A stretch of DNA of 46,684 bases, taken from contig DATLEZ010000103.1 in NCBI GenBank assembly GCA_035525055.1, positions 1 to 46,684 of the forward strand, read 5' to 3'. The notes under the pieces were generated by a model that saw only the letters and a program-made list of their open reading frames with translations, searched no databases and was not told the DNA's origin. The translations under genes were made by a program, and so were the position numbers. This stretch comes from DATEEG01 sp035525055. GTDB taxonomy: Bacteria > Actinomycetota > Acidimicrobiia > Spongiisociales > ZC4RG35. Positions 22,084 through 29,984 of this stretch are shown one piece after another. Each line of letters opens with the position of its first letter. Position 1 is the stretch's first letter.

Positions 22084-23190
22084 ATGGCTGAAATACCAGA
22101 AAGCCTTCTCCGTCGATCAGCCGAAGCGAAGGCCAAGGCACTGGGCCTTCCCGTCGAGCAGGTCCTGGCCGAGATGAAGGGCGAAGTGCCGCCGGCGCCA
22201 ATCCCAGCTCTGGTTGTGGAAGAACCGGTCGCAGCCATCGAGGAGACGCCAGAGGGACCCGGGGTTCAGTCAGCGGAGGAACCCGTCCCCCCGCCCGAGG
22301 AGACGCCAGACGTCAGACGCCAGACGCCAGAGGAAGCCGAGTCACAAGAACCTGAGAAGCAAGAGGGCACGGAGACACCTGAAGAAACACCCGAGCCTGA
22401 AATCTCGAGGTCTGAGCCCGAGTCGGAACCAGTACCCGAGAAGGAGTTGGTTTCGGTCGCGGCTTCGGTCGCTGACTCACCACCCACCACTCAGAACCCA
22501 CCATCGGCGCGGGAGGCGCCTCCGGACGCCCCACCCGCTTCGGACGCCCCACCGCCGGCGCCGGAATCGGCTTCCGGCAATGGATCTGGCAATGGGTCCG
22601 GCAACGGGAAGCGGGCTGCCCTGGTGCAGCCGCGGCCGGTGGCACCCGCGGCGGGTGTTCCCGAGGGGGTCCGAACCCAGCGGCTTCTCACAGTCGTCAA
22701 GGCGAGGGCGATTCAACAGGTCAAGTCCGAGCCCACCGACAAGGTCAACACGTGGCCTCACCTGATGATCGGGGAGTTCGCGGCTCTGCTGGCAGTGACC
22801 GGAGTCCTCATCATTCTCTCCGTCATCCTCCAGGCTCCGCTTCTCGATCCTGCCAACTTCAATGCAACTCCCAACCCTTCGAAAGCCCCCTGGTACTTCC
22901 TCGGATTGCAGGAATTGTTGTCGTACTTCGACCCGCAGATCGCCGGGGTGACCGTGCCGACGATCGTTGGGTTGATCGGGTTCATGGCCGTTCCGTATGT
23001 CGATCGCAACCCTTCGACCAAGCCCTCGGACCGCAAGTTCGCGATCATGCTCTACACGATTTTCATGGCCGGAGCCGCCACCCTCACGATCTTCGGAGTG
23101 CTGTTCCGCGGCCGCGGCTTCAACTTCTCCTATCCATGGAAGGACGGCGTCTTCTTCGACGACCTCAAAGACTGGGTGTTCTTCGAGTGA
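22084..23190 (+). CDS. Cytochrome b C-terminal (subunit IV-type) with N-terminal module and long linker
   Basis: 368 aa. Residues 1-35 are a diverged copy of the helical module (IPESLLRRSAEAKAKALGLPVEQVLAEMKG without the break) shared with the two cytochromes c of the divergent operon. Residues 36-180 are a Pro/Glu linker containing heptamer-encoded TPDVRRQTPE and a GNGSGNGSGNG run. The catalytic part starts near 190: three TM helices and NPSKAPWYFLGLQELLSYF, the Qo motif, in which the Glu of PEWY is replaced. ATG at 22084 with GAGG upstream; TTG 22078 is less likely. GTGA overlap with the Rieske gene. Confidence 0.88.
   Translation: MAEIPESLLRRSAEAKAKALGLPVEQVLAEMKGEVPPAPIPALVVEEPVAAIEETPEGPGVQSAEEPVPPPEETPDVRRQTPEEAESQEPEKQEGTETPEETPEPEISRSEPESEPVPEKELVSVAASVADSPPTTQNPPSAREAPPDAPPASDAPPPAPESASGNGSGNGSGNGKRAALVQPRPVAPAAGVPEGVRTQRLLTVVKARAIQQVKSEPTDKVNTWPHLMIGEFAALLAVTGVLIILSVILQAPLLDPANFNATPNPSKAPWYFLGLQELLSYFDPQIAGVTVPTIVGLIGFMAVPYVDRNPSTKPSDRKFAIMLYTIFMAGAATLTIFGVLFRGRGFNFSYPWKDGVFFDDLKDWVFFE
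22301..22328. repeat. Heptamer repeat inside the subunit IV-type gene
   Basis: AGACGCC, AGACGTC, AGACGCC and AGACGCC in a row encode ETPDVRRQTPE within the acidic linker. The one-base variant in unit 2 shows the array is not a recent perfect slippage product. Confidence 0.85.
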
Positions 23191-24098
23191 CGACCCAGAC
23201 CCTTCTTCTGGTCGGCGTGGCAGCGGTGGCGCTGCTGGCGGCGCTCGGGGCATTCGCCATCGCGTGGCGCCGATCCACCGGCGCGCCCACTTGGCGCGCC
23301 GCCCTCAGCCGGGAGACGTTGAAGGCCGACCGGGGTGAGAAAATCGTGGTGGGCACCCTGCCCGCGCTCGGCGAGACGGAAGACGGAAGCCGGAAGACGG
23401 AAGAAGAGACGCCAGACGCCAGACGCCAGACGCCAGACGATGGGAAACCTGTTGTGGTTGACCACGACGCGATCACCATCGCTCACGAGCAGCTGGTCGT
23501 AGAGGTCTCTCCCGAAGAGGCCGGAGTCAGTCGGCGACAGTTCTTCAATCGGGCACTCAGCGCCACATTCGGGTCGTTTCTCGCCATCCTGGGTATCGAA
23601 TTGCTGGCGTTCATGTGGCCCCGTCTCAAGGGCGGGTTCGGTGCCAGCATCGATGCCGGGGCGGTGGTCGACCTCCTCGCCGCCACCCGGGCCCCGGACG
23701 GTGGGGTGGTGCCGGCCTTCATCCCGGAAGCCCGGGCATATGTGGTGCCGGTGGACGACGACAACCTGTCAGACCAGTTCGAGGGGAAATCGGTGGCAGC
23801 CGAAGGCCTGATGGCTCTATATCAGCGCTGTGTCCATCTGGGCTGCCGGGTGCCGTGGTGTGCGCCCTCCCAGGGATTCGAGTGCCCCTGTCATGGTTCC
23901 AAGTACGACTCCTTGGGGGAGTACTTCGGTGGACCGGCTCCCCGCAACCTCGACCGTTTCGTCGTCGAGGTAATCGACGCCCAGTTCATCATCCACACCG
24001 GCGACATTCTCCAGACTCCCCGGGCGCCGATCAGGTCGGTGGCCTACCCACAAGGGCCGTCCTGCATCGGAGCGATCGCGGTTCAGGAACCGGCATGA
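23187..24098 (+). CDS. Rieske iron-sulfur protein of the bc complex
   Basis: 303 aa from a GTG overlapping the previous stop. TM about 4-26, then a linker with heptamer-encoded TEDGSRKTEEETPDARRQ, then SRRQFFNRAL (115-124), a twin-arginine-like motif before a second TM helix. The [2Fe-2S] domain has CVHLGC (Cys215, His217, Cys220) and CPCHGSKY (Cys233, Cys235, His236), with GGPAPRNL closing the fold; Cys225 is an extra cysteine typical of actinobacterial relatives. It accepts electrons from menaquinol at the Qo site. ATGA overlap with the dihaem cytochrome. Confidence 0.93.
   Translation: MTTQTLLLVGVAAVALLAALGAFAIAWRRSTGAPTWRAALSRETLKADRGEKIVVGTLPALGETEDGSRKTEEETPDARRQTPDDGKPVVVDHDAITIAHEQLVVEVSPEEAGVSRRQFFNRALSATFGSFLAILGIELLAFMWPRLKGGFGASIDAGAVVDLLAATRAPDGGVVPAFIPEARAYVVPVDDDNLSDQFEGKSVAAEGLMALYQRCVHLGCRVPWCAPSQGFECPCHGSKYDSLGEYFGGPAPRNLDRFVVEVIDAQFIIHTGDILQTPRAPIRSVAYPQGPSCIGAIAVQEPA
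23374..23439. repeat. Mixed heptamer array inside the Rieske gene
   Basis: Four AGACGGA/AGCCGGA units (23374-23401), a 5-bp joint and four AGACGCC units (23407-23434) stand side by side. Both heptamer types seen apart elsewhere are joined here in frame, as in the intergenic array at 6958, where AGACGCC units also run into AGNCGGA-type units. Confidence 0.85.
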
Positions 24099-25825
24099 GT
24101 TCGAGCTTGGTAATAACGCTGGCCGTCATCGGCGGCGTTGCCTGGCTCGCCTTCCTTGGCGTATCCGCCCTCCGGACCCGGGGCAAAGAGCAGGTTCCCC
24201 AGAATCTCGCCCCCGGTCGCAGCGACGAGGAGTTGGAGACCAACCGTCTCGAGCGGTTCCAACAGGTCGCCGTACTGATCTCGGGCTTTATGGCGGTCAG
24301 CCTCCCCCTCTACTTTCTGGGCGAGACCGACCGCCAGGAGAGCTTCGTCGATCAGTTTCATGAAGAGTCGGTAACGCGTGGTGAGCACCTGGTGACGGAG
24401 TTCGCCTGCTTCTCCTGCCACGGTGCCGGCGGTGCCGGCGGGAGCGCCAACTACATCGAGAAGCGGACCGGGGTCACGGTCTCATGGTCGGCTCCATCAC
24501 TGAACGACGTCCTCTATCGCTACAGCCCCGACGAAGTGAACTTCTGGGTGACCTATGGACGGCCCAATACGCCGATGCCTCCATGGGGAGTGGCCGGAGG
24601 CGGGGCCATGAACGAAGCTCAGGTGGCCGACATCGTTGCTTACTTGGGCACGATCCAGATCCCGCAACAGGAAGTATTGGGGGAGATTCAGGGCGTGATC
24701 AACGGCGAAATGAACCGTCTCGATGGAGCCGATCAAGCCATGGCCTCGGCGATCACCACCCAGTCGCAATTGGTGGCCGATATCCAACGGGCCCCCGGTC
24801 TGGCTGACAACGCCGACGCTTTGGCAAACGAGATGAGGTCCGCTCTGGATGCCGCAGGAGACGGGGTCGACACGGATGGTGACGGGCTATCCGACATCGC
24901 CGAAACCCAGATCAGCGACCTCACCCAGGAATTTGCTCAGCTGTGGGCCCTGCCCGGGATCGAAGCGACCGCTTTCGATGTCGCCAACTCCCATTCGACT
25001 GGTCGCCCCGACCGCGAAGTCGCAGAAGAGCTTCTAGCGACCCTCTCCGGATTGGCTGCCGACCTCCCGATCCTCGCCAACCAGGTGGCCGCCATCGAGG
25101 CAGCACTCGCCGAGACCGGAGACGATCAGGATGCCGACGGCCTCACCGATTCGGCCGAAGGAGCGATCTCGACCTCGCTCGACCTGGCTATCAACTCGGT
25201 TCGCCCCGCCGCTGTCATCGTCCTGGCCCTTGATCCCACCAATGCCGAGTCATCGGGCCAGCCGGATCTGCGGGCGACCACCACCGCCGTGGCCGCGAAC
25301 GAAGGTGTTGCCCTCCAACAGGTGATCACGCGGGACAATCAGGAGCGTCTACTGGCTACGGCGAACGCTGGTCTCGATGCACTTCTTCGAGCCCAGGAAG
25401 AGCGGAAGTGGGAGATCAACATCGAAGGGGTGGCCAGTCTAGCCTTCGGTGGAGACGTCGAATTGGCGGCGCGGGCGGTCGGACTCTTCAACGGTTACTG
25501 CGCTCGGTGCCACACATCGGGATGGTCGGGTGGTGTTCCTTTCACGCAGGACGCCGGGTCCGGTGGCTTCGGGCCGGCCTTGTGGGACGGACGTCCCAGC
25601 GTTCAATTCCTTACCCCCGAGGACGTTGTGCCGGCCATACTTCAGTTCCTTACCACCAAGGACCTGGTCGAGTTCATCACTGAGGGTTCAGTCGCCCAGG
25701 CTCCTTACGGTGTCAACGGAATCGGAACGGGACGGATGCCCGGCTTCGGCCAAATCCTGCCAACCGAAGACCTGGAGCTGATTGCCACCTACCTCCGCTC
25801 GGGCAACTTCACGGGAGAGGAGTGA
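24095..25825 (+). CDS. Dihaem cytochrome c with duplicated calcium-loop-like insert
   Basis: 576 aa. Two N-terminal TM helices (about 5-26 and 57-79). Haem 1: CFSCH (105-109), probable Met161 in NTPMPPWG. Haem 2: CARCH (469-473), probable Met548 in GRMPGFG. Between them, residues 200-440 hold two copies of a unit: an Asp-rich loop (DGVDTDGDGLSD near 255-267; DDQDADGLTD near 343-352), AExxIS, a helix, and a D-x-x-N-x-x-S-x-G-x-PD end. The loops look like EF-hand or thrombospondin type 3 calcium sites. It should be the cytochrome c1 counterpart of the complex. The open frame extends upstream to 23615, but that is a shadow of the Rieske gene. Confidence 0.85.
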   Translation: MSSSLVITLAVIGGVAWLAFLGVSALRTRGKEQVPQNLAPGRSDEELETNRLERFQQVAVLISGFMAVSLPLYFLGETDRQESFVDQFHEESVTRGEHLVTEFACFSCHGAGGAGGSANYIEKRTGVTVSWSAPSLNDVLYRYSPDEVNFWVTYGRPNTPMPPWGVAGGGAMNEAQVADIVAYLGTIQIPQQEVLGEIQGVINGEMNRLDGADQAMASAITTQSQLVADIQRAPGLADNADALANEMRSALDAAGDGVDTDGDGLSDIAETQISDLTQEFAQLWALPGIEATAFDVANSHSTGRPDREVAEELLATLSGLAADLPILANQVAAIEAALAETGDDQDADGLTDSAEGAISTSLDLAINSVRPAAVIVLALDPTNAESSGQPDLRATTTAVAANEGVALQQVITRDNQERLLATANAGLDALLRAQEERKWEINIEGVASLAFGGDVELAARAVGLFNGYCARCHTSGWSGGVPFTQDAGSGGFGPALWDGRPSVQFLTPEDVVPAILQFLTTKDLVEFITEGSVAQAPYGVNGIGTGRMPGFGQILPTEDLELIATYLRSGNFTGEE

Positions 25826-25828
25826 GTA

Positions 25829-26185
25829 ATGCGTGAATTCTTCCGCGGGCTGCTGTCGGCCAACCTGTTCGTCACCGGCCTCATCCTCACCCTGGCCGCA
25901 TTTGCGATCTTCTACGGAACGATCTCCCTGCTTCTCATAGTCAACACGGGCCGCCGGCTCGGACTGCTGTTGACCGGGGCCGGGATTTTCGGGTGGCTGG
26001 CGATCACTTCGATGCTGTTCGTGGTCTATGCCCCCCGCGGGCCCCGGCCCGCCGACATCGAGGGCCTCAATGCCTTCGAAATCAGGATCATCCCCATCGC
26101 CTACCTCGTGGTCTCGCTCGCCATCTTCATCGGATTCCTGGTGGCTCTGAAGCAGCACGAGGACTTGCAGGAAGGCGCTTCGTAG
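25829..26185 (+). CDS. Small three-helix membrane protein closing the bc operon
   Basis: 118 aa with three TM helices (about 13-37, 44-66, 85-106) and a charged C-terminus. No cofactor motif. It begins 3 nt after the dihaem cytochrome stop with GGAGAGGAG just upstream, so it is translated with the operon. It is probably a small structural subunit; the family is not recognised. Confidence 0.7.
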   Translation: MREFFRGLLSANLFVTGLILTLAAFAIFYGTISLLLIVNTGRRLGLLLTGAGIFGWLAITSMLFVVYAPRGPRPADIEGLNAFEIRIIPIAYLVVSLAIFIGFLVALKQHEDLQEGAS

Positions 26186-26228
26186 GGACTTCCCGGGTCC
26201 AGTCGATCTCAGGACCCCGCTCCATGAG

Positions 26229-26241
26229 TAAGAATGGGTAA
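26229..26241 (+). promoter_or_regulatory. Putative -10 box of rex, leaderless
   Basis: TAAGAAT (26229-26235) lies six bases before the ATG at 26242. No Shine-Dalgarno sequence is visible. Confidence 0.35.
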
Positions 26242-26856
26242 ATGCGCGACATTCCCCGCGCCACCGTGGGGCGCCTCGCCCGCTACCTCCAGGGCCTTGA
26301 CGAGTCCGGGCGGGCAACGATCTCCTCGGAGGAGATTGCTGCTGCCGTGGGCGTCAACGCTGCCCAAGTCAGGCGCGACCTCTCCTATCTGGGCCATCAG
26401 GGAGTACGGGGGGTTGGTTACGACACCGAACATCTGCGCGGGGCCATCATGCGTGAACTCGGCCTGATGGAAACCGTTGGGGTGGCGATTGTCGGAGCCG
26501 GCCACCTGGGCCAGGCTCTGGCGGGGTACGGGGGTTTCCTGGATCGGGGCTTCTCGGTGACCGGTCTTTATGACGTGGATCCCAACAAGGTGGGGACCAG
26601 TGTCTACGGCTTTCCGATCAAGCACATCGACTTCATGGACGAGGACGCCCGCAACGGCATCTTTGCGATCGCGATCATCGCCACGCCCGCCGAACACGCC
26701 CCCGATGTCCTGGAGAGGCTGGGCGTGGCTGGAGTCAGATCGATTCTCAACTTCGCCCCTGCAGTCCTCCGGCCGCCCTCCGCAGTCGAAGTCCGCAACG
26801 TGGACCTGTCAACGGAGTTGCAGATCTTGAGCTTCTACCGAACGCACCGATCCTGA
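26242..26856 (+). CDS. rex: Redox-sensing transcriptional repressor Rex
   Basis: 204 aa, full length. The N-terminal winged helix has IPRATVGRLARYLQGL and ISSEEIAAAVGVNAAQVRRDLSYLG; the Rossmann domain has VAIVGAGHLGQALAGY and IIATPAEHA, and the C-terminal swapped helix ends LQILSFYR. Rex represses respiratory genes when NAD+/NADH is high and releases when NADH rises. Sitting between the bc operon and the nuo genes, it probably controls them. I find no clear TTGTGA-n6-TCACAA operator in front of these operons, so its targets are not proved here. Confidence 0.93.
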   Translation: MRDIPRATVGRLARYLQGLDESGRATISSEEIAAAVGVNAAQVRRDLSYLGHQGVRGVGYDTEHLRGAIMRELGLMETVGVAIVGAGHLGQALAGYGGFLDRGFSVTGLYDVDPNKVGTSVYGFPIKHIDFMDEDARNGIFAIAIIATPAEHAPDVLERLGVAGVRSILNFAPAVLRPPSAVEVRNVDLSTELQILSFYRTHRS

Positions 26857-26950
26857 GCGTGGTACGTGGTACGTGGTACGTCCAATCCCCACGAAGATCT
26901 TGCCGTGCGGGTTCGACGTACCACGTACCACGTACCACGTAAAACGAAGA
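26857..26950. repeat. Inverted heptamer-repeat hairpin, copy 3
   Basis: The left arm (26859-26881) is of ACGTGGT units and the right arm (26915-26946) of ACGTACC units, here perfectly complementary. The loop ends GCGGGTTCGACGT, matching copies 1, 4 and 5. It follows the rex stop directly. The nnn of the heptamer (GGT/ACC) differs from copies 1, 2 and 5 but is matched by copy 4. Confidence 0.8.
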
Positions 26951-26965
26951 GCGATTGGGCCTCGG

Positions 26966-26977
26966 TAACCTTGCTTT
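26966..26977 (+). promoter_or_regulatory. Putative -10 box, leaderless
   Basis: TAACCT (26966-26971) followed by six bases and the ATG at 26978; same geometry as 9163-9175. Confidence 0.45.
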
Positions 26978-28216
26978 ATGTCTGATCGGCCGGTGGTCGT
27001 GATCGGTGGTGGCCCGGCTGGGTCCGCTGCCGCCTATTGGCTCGCTCGCGATGGGCACCAGGTGATCCTGGCCGAAAAGAAGGAGCATCCCCGCGACAAG
27101 ACCTGTGGCGACGGGTTGACTCCCCGGGCCATTTACTGGCTCGAGCAGATGGGCTTCGACTTCTCCGTGGCCGAATTCCATCGGATCACCGGCCTCCGTT
27201 CGTATGCCGGAACTGAGCTGTTCATCGAAATGGCCTGGCCCGACCACTCCAAATATCCCAACTGGGGCGGCGTCATCCGGCGCCGTGACCTCGATTCACA
27301 GGTCGCCGACCTCGCCCGCAAGCAGGGTGCCGAGCTTCATGAGAAGACGGAGGCGTTTCCGGTGGTAGAAGACGGGCAGTTGGTCGCCGTCGACCTCGAC
27401 CACGACGGCGAGCGTCGCCGGGTAGAACCCTCCTACGTCGTAGTGGCAGATGGATCGATGAACCGTTTCGGGCGCGAGCTCGGAACAGGGCGTCGCAAGG
27501 ATTACCCGATGGGCCTGGCGGCTCGTGGCTACTACTCATCCCCTCGCTCGACCGACCCCTTCCTCGAGAGCCAGCTCGACATGCGGGATGAGACCGGGGC
27601 GACCATGCCCGGGTACGGCTGGGTGTTCCCGCTCGGGGATGGGACCGTCAACGTGGGAGTCGGTCTGCTCACGACCCTGAAGCGGTGGAAGCACGTCAAC
27701 ACCACCCGGATGATGGAGGACTACGCAAGGACCGCCCCCGGGTATTGGGGTCTATCGGAAGAGACCAAGCTCACCGAGCCTGTCGGCGGAAAGCTGACGA
27801 TGAGCTTCTCCAAGGCGCCGACGGTCGGTCCCAACTGGGTCACCATCGGCGACGCCGCAGGCGCGATCAACCCCTGGAACGGCGAGGGAATCAGCTACGC
27901 ATACGAGACCGGCCAGATCGCGGCCCGGTTTATCGGCGAGGCCATCGGCGCCCACGATTCCTCTCGCCTCGCGGGTTACTCCCCTCACCTCGAGGAGGAG
28001 TTCGGCCTGTATTACAAAATGGCACGGATCTTCGTGAGACTGATCGGCAACCCGACTGTCATGCGTTCGGTGGCCCATGCCGGAATCCATAGCCGCCCCC
28101 TGATGGAATGGACCCTCAAGGTCATGTCGAACCTCCTTGACGAAGACGAGAAAGGCGCCGGCGAACGTGCCTACAACATGCTGGCCGCCCTGGTCAAGCC
28201 CCTCCCCGTGGCGTAG
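26978..28216 (+). CDS. Geranylgeranyl-reductase-family flavoprotein (MenJ-like)
   Basis: 412 aa. FAD-binding motif VVIGGGPAGSAAAYWLA (6-22), then KTCGDGLTPRA, a signature of the GGR family, and the second FAD motif VTIGDAAGAINPWNGEGISYAYETG. Relatives reduce isoprenoid double bonds of archaeal lipids, chlorophyll side chains or, in mycobacteria (MenJ), menaquinone. Between rex and the nuo genes, a role on the menaquinone side chain is plausible but inferred. CCGTGGC-GTA-GCCACGG (28206-28222), spanning the stop codon, is a perfect hairpin and may end the transcript. Confidence 0.8.
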   Translation: MSDRPVVVIGGGPAGSAAAYWLARDGHQVILAEKKEHPRDKTCGDGLTPRAIYWLEQMGFDFSVAEFHRITGLRSYAGTELFIEMAWPDHSKYPNWGGVIRRRDLDSQVADLARKQGAELHEKTEAFPVVEDGQLVAVDLDHDGERRRVEPSYVVVADGSMNRFGRELGTGRRKDYPMGLAARGYYSSPRSTDPFLESQLDMRDETGATMPGYGWVFPLGDGTVNVGVGLLTTLKRWKHVNTTRMMEDYARTAPGYWGLSEETKLTEPVGGKLTMSFSKAPTVGPNWVTIGDAAGAINPWNGEGISYAYETGQIAARFIGEAIGAHDSSRLAGYSPHLEEEFGLYYKMARIFVRLIGNPTVMRSVAHAGIHSRPLMEWTLKVMSNLLDEDEKGAGERAYNMLAALVKPLPVA

Positions 28217-28234
28217 CCACGGAGGAGTGGTGAG

Positions 28235-28515
28235 TTGTGGGTTCAAGGGGTTCCATGGAGTCTCGAAGCACCGAAAGAAGGAAACTCCTCTGGACGATCG
28301 AACCATCCCGTAATTTGGCGGGTGGCTCCCACCCCACAGTTAATTCGGCCCAGTAGTCCCGGGAACCGGGAGCAGAGCGCCAGATTTGGCCAAAGCCGGG
28401 ACTGACTCACCAAATTTCGAGGTGAAGACCGGAGGTTGGTTCCCTCGCTGAGAGCTATCGGGGGACCGCACCCTTTCAAGGATTTCGAGTCTCTCCATCG
28501 GGACAAACTCACCTA
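28235..28515 (+). repeat. MITE-like element, copy 3 (diverged), upstream of nuoA
   Basis: This has the conserved core CGTAATTTGGCGGGTGGCTC, the hairpin TCCCGGGAACCGGGA and GCGCCAGATTTGG. The ends (GAGTTGTGGGTTCAAGG and GACAAACTCACCTAAG) are degenerate matches to the TIRs. The hairpin is kept although loop bases changed. It fills most of the 348-bp gap before nuoA and ends about 35 bp upstream of the nuoA -10 box. Confidence 0.65.
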
Positions 28516-28548
28516 AGGCCCCAGTTTTTCCCCTCTCCGGGCCTGACC

Positions 28549-28564
28549 TAAGCTTCTCAGAGCC
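28549..28564 (+). promoter_or_regulatory. Putative -10 box of nuoA
   Basis: TAAGCT (28549-28554), ten bases, then the ATG at 28565. The nuoH block has the identical hexamer with the same ten-base gap to an ATG at 39137. Confidence 0.45.
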
Positions 28565-28972
28565 ATGCAACTGGTCGACTACCTGCCCATTGCGGTGATG
28601 TTCGTTCTGGCCGTCGGGTTCGTGGCCGTGTCTCTGGTCGTGTCGCGTCTGGCCTCGCCGAGCAACCCGACCCCGGAGAAACTCGCCCCCTACGAGTGCG
28701 GCATCCTCCCCGAAGTCGAACCTGTCCAGCGGTTCCCCGTCAAGTTCTACCTGGTGGCGATGTTGTTTGTGATCTTCGACGTTGAGATCATCTTCCTCTT
28801 CGCCTGGGCGGTTCTCTTCCCACAACTCGGCTGGTACGGAATTGCCGCGGTGGGGATATTCACGTTCTTCGTTCTCGAGACTCTGGTGTACGTGTGGAAG
28901 CGAGGGGCGCTCGATTGGTACGTGCGCCGGCGGTCCCGCTATCAGACCGTTGGAGAGGAGCAGGCCGCCTGA
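28565..28972 (+). CDS. nuoA: NADH-quinone oxidoreductase subunit A
   Basis: 135 aa, three TM helices. KLAPYECGILP carries the conserved loop cysteine, and VKFYLVAMLFVIFDVEIIFLFAWA is the conserved acidic second helix. It is in the membrane arm next to the quinone channel. First gene of the nuoABCD block; TGATG overlap with nuoB. Confidence 0.95.
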   Translation: MQLVDYLPIAVMFVLAVGFVAVSLVVSRLASPSNPTPEKLAPYECGILPEVEPVQRFPVKFYLVAMLFVIFDVEIIFLFAWAVLFPQLGWYGIAAVGIFTFFVLETLVYVWKRGALDWYVRRRSRYQTVGEEQAA

Positions 28973-29436
28973 TGGCCCGCCGGTCGAATCCTTCCAACCT
29001 CATGATGACCACCATCGACAAAGCGGCCCGTTGGGCTCAGTCGCGGTCGATGTTTCCAGCTACTTTCGGCCTTGCCTGCTGCGCCATCGAGATGATGGCC
29101 ACAGGTGCCCCGCACAACGACCTTTCGCGCTTTGGAATGGAAGTATTCCGGGCCTCGCCCCGTCAGGCCGACCTGATGATCGTGGCTGGCCGGGTCAGCC
29201 AGAAAATGGCTCCGGTGCTTCGCCAGATCTACGACCAGATGGGCGACCCGAAGTGGGTCATCTCCATGGGCGCCTGCGCCTCGACCGGAGGGATGTTCAA
29301 CAACTACGCGCTGGTGCAGGGCGTGGATCAGGTAGTTCCGGTTGATATCTATGTGCCCGGTTGCCCGCCGGGCCCCCAGAGCCTCATGCACGGGATTCTC
29401 ACCCTGCACGCCAACATCATGGCGGGTACTTCGTGA
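28972..29436 (+). CDS. nuoB: NADH-quinone oxidoreductase subunit B
   Basis: 154 aa carrying cluster N2, the last Fe-S centre before quinone. Ligands are the tandem cysteines in GLACCAIEMM, GACAS and VPGCPPGPQ. The last motif is usually GCPPRPE; Gly replaces Arg here while the ligand Cys is kept. The open frame extends upstream to 28894, but the ATG at 28972 overlaps the nuoA stop. Confidence 0.95.
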   Translation: MARRSNPSNLMMTTIDKAARWAQSRSMFPATFGLACCAIEMMATGAPHNDLSRFGMEVFRASPRQADLMIVAGRVSQKMAPVLRQIYDQMGDPKWVISMGACASTGGMFNNYALVQGVDQVVPVDIYVPGCPPGPQSLMHGILTLHANIMAGTS

Positions 29437-29984
29437 TGGAAGACGCCAACGCGCCAGACCCCAACGCGATTGAGGGTGCGGTCGCCGAAGAGGTGGTGCG
29501 GCTGCTTCCGGTCAATCCGATTCTGAGCGCCCTGATCGAACCGTTTGAAAACGCGGTCTGGTCCACATCGCACGGCCAGGACGTGGTGACACTTCCCCGG
29601 GAGGAACTGCGCTTGTTTGGAACTGCTGCTCGCGAGGCAGGGTTTGAGATGCTTGCCGACGTCACCGCCGTTGACTGGCTCGATCGACACGAACTCCGCT
29701 TCGATGTTGTCATCAATCTGCTTTCGATGCAGCATCTGCTTCGACTGAGGGTGATCGTGGGGGCGCCGGGTGACGAGCCGACGGTGCCGTCGTTGGTTCC
29801 GGTGTGGCCGGGCGCCAACTTCCCCGAACGGGAGGTCTACGACCTCTTCGGTATCGAATTCTCGGATCATCCGGACCTGACTCGAATCCTCATGCCCGAC
29901 GACTGGGAGGGACACCCCCTCCGCAAGGACTTCGAGGTTGGAGCCGTTCCGGTGCAGTTCAAGGCCTCTCACAAGGTGACCTGA
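29436..29984 (+). CDS. nuoC: NADH-quinone oxidoreductase subunit C
   Basis: 182 aa of the 30-kDa subunit family: DVTAVDWLDR, then PVWPGANFPEREVYDLFGIEF and the closing LMPDDWEGHPLRKDF. Hydrophilic arm, contacts NuoB and NuoD. ATG at 29436 shares one base with the nuoB stop; the upstream extension to 29361 is a shadow. Confidence 0.95.
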   Translation: MEDANAPDPNAIEGAVAEEVVRLLPVNPILSALIEPFENAVWSTSHGQDVVTLPREELRLFGTAAREAGFEMLADVTAVDWLDRHELRFDVVINLLSMQHLLRLRVIVGAPGDEPTVPSLVPVWPGANFPEREVYDLFGIEFSDHPDLTRILMPDDWEGHPLRKDFEVGAVPVQFKASHKVT

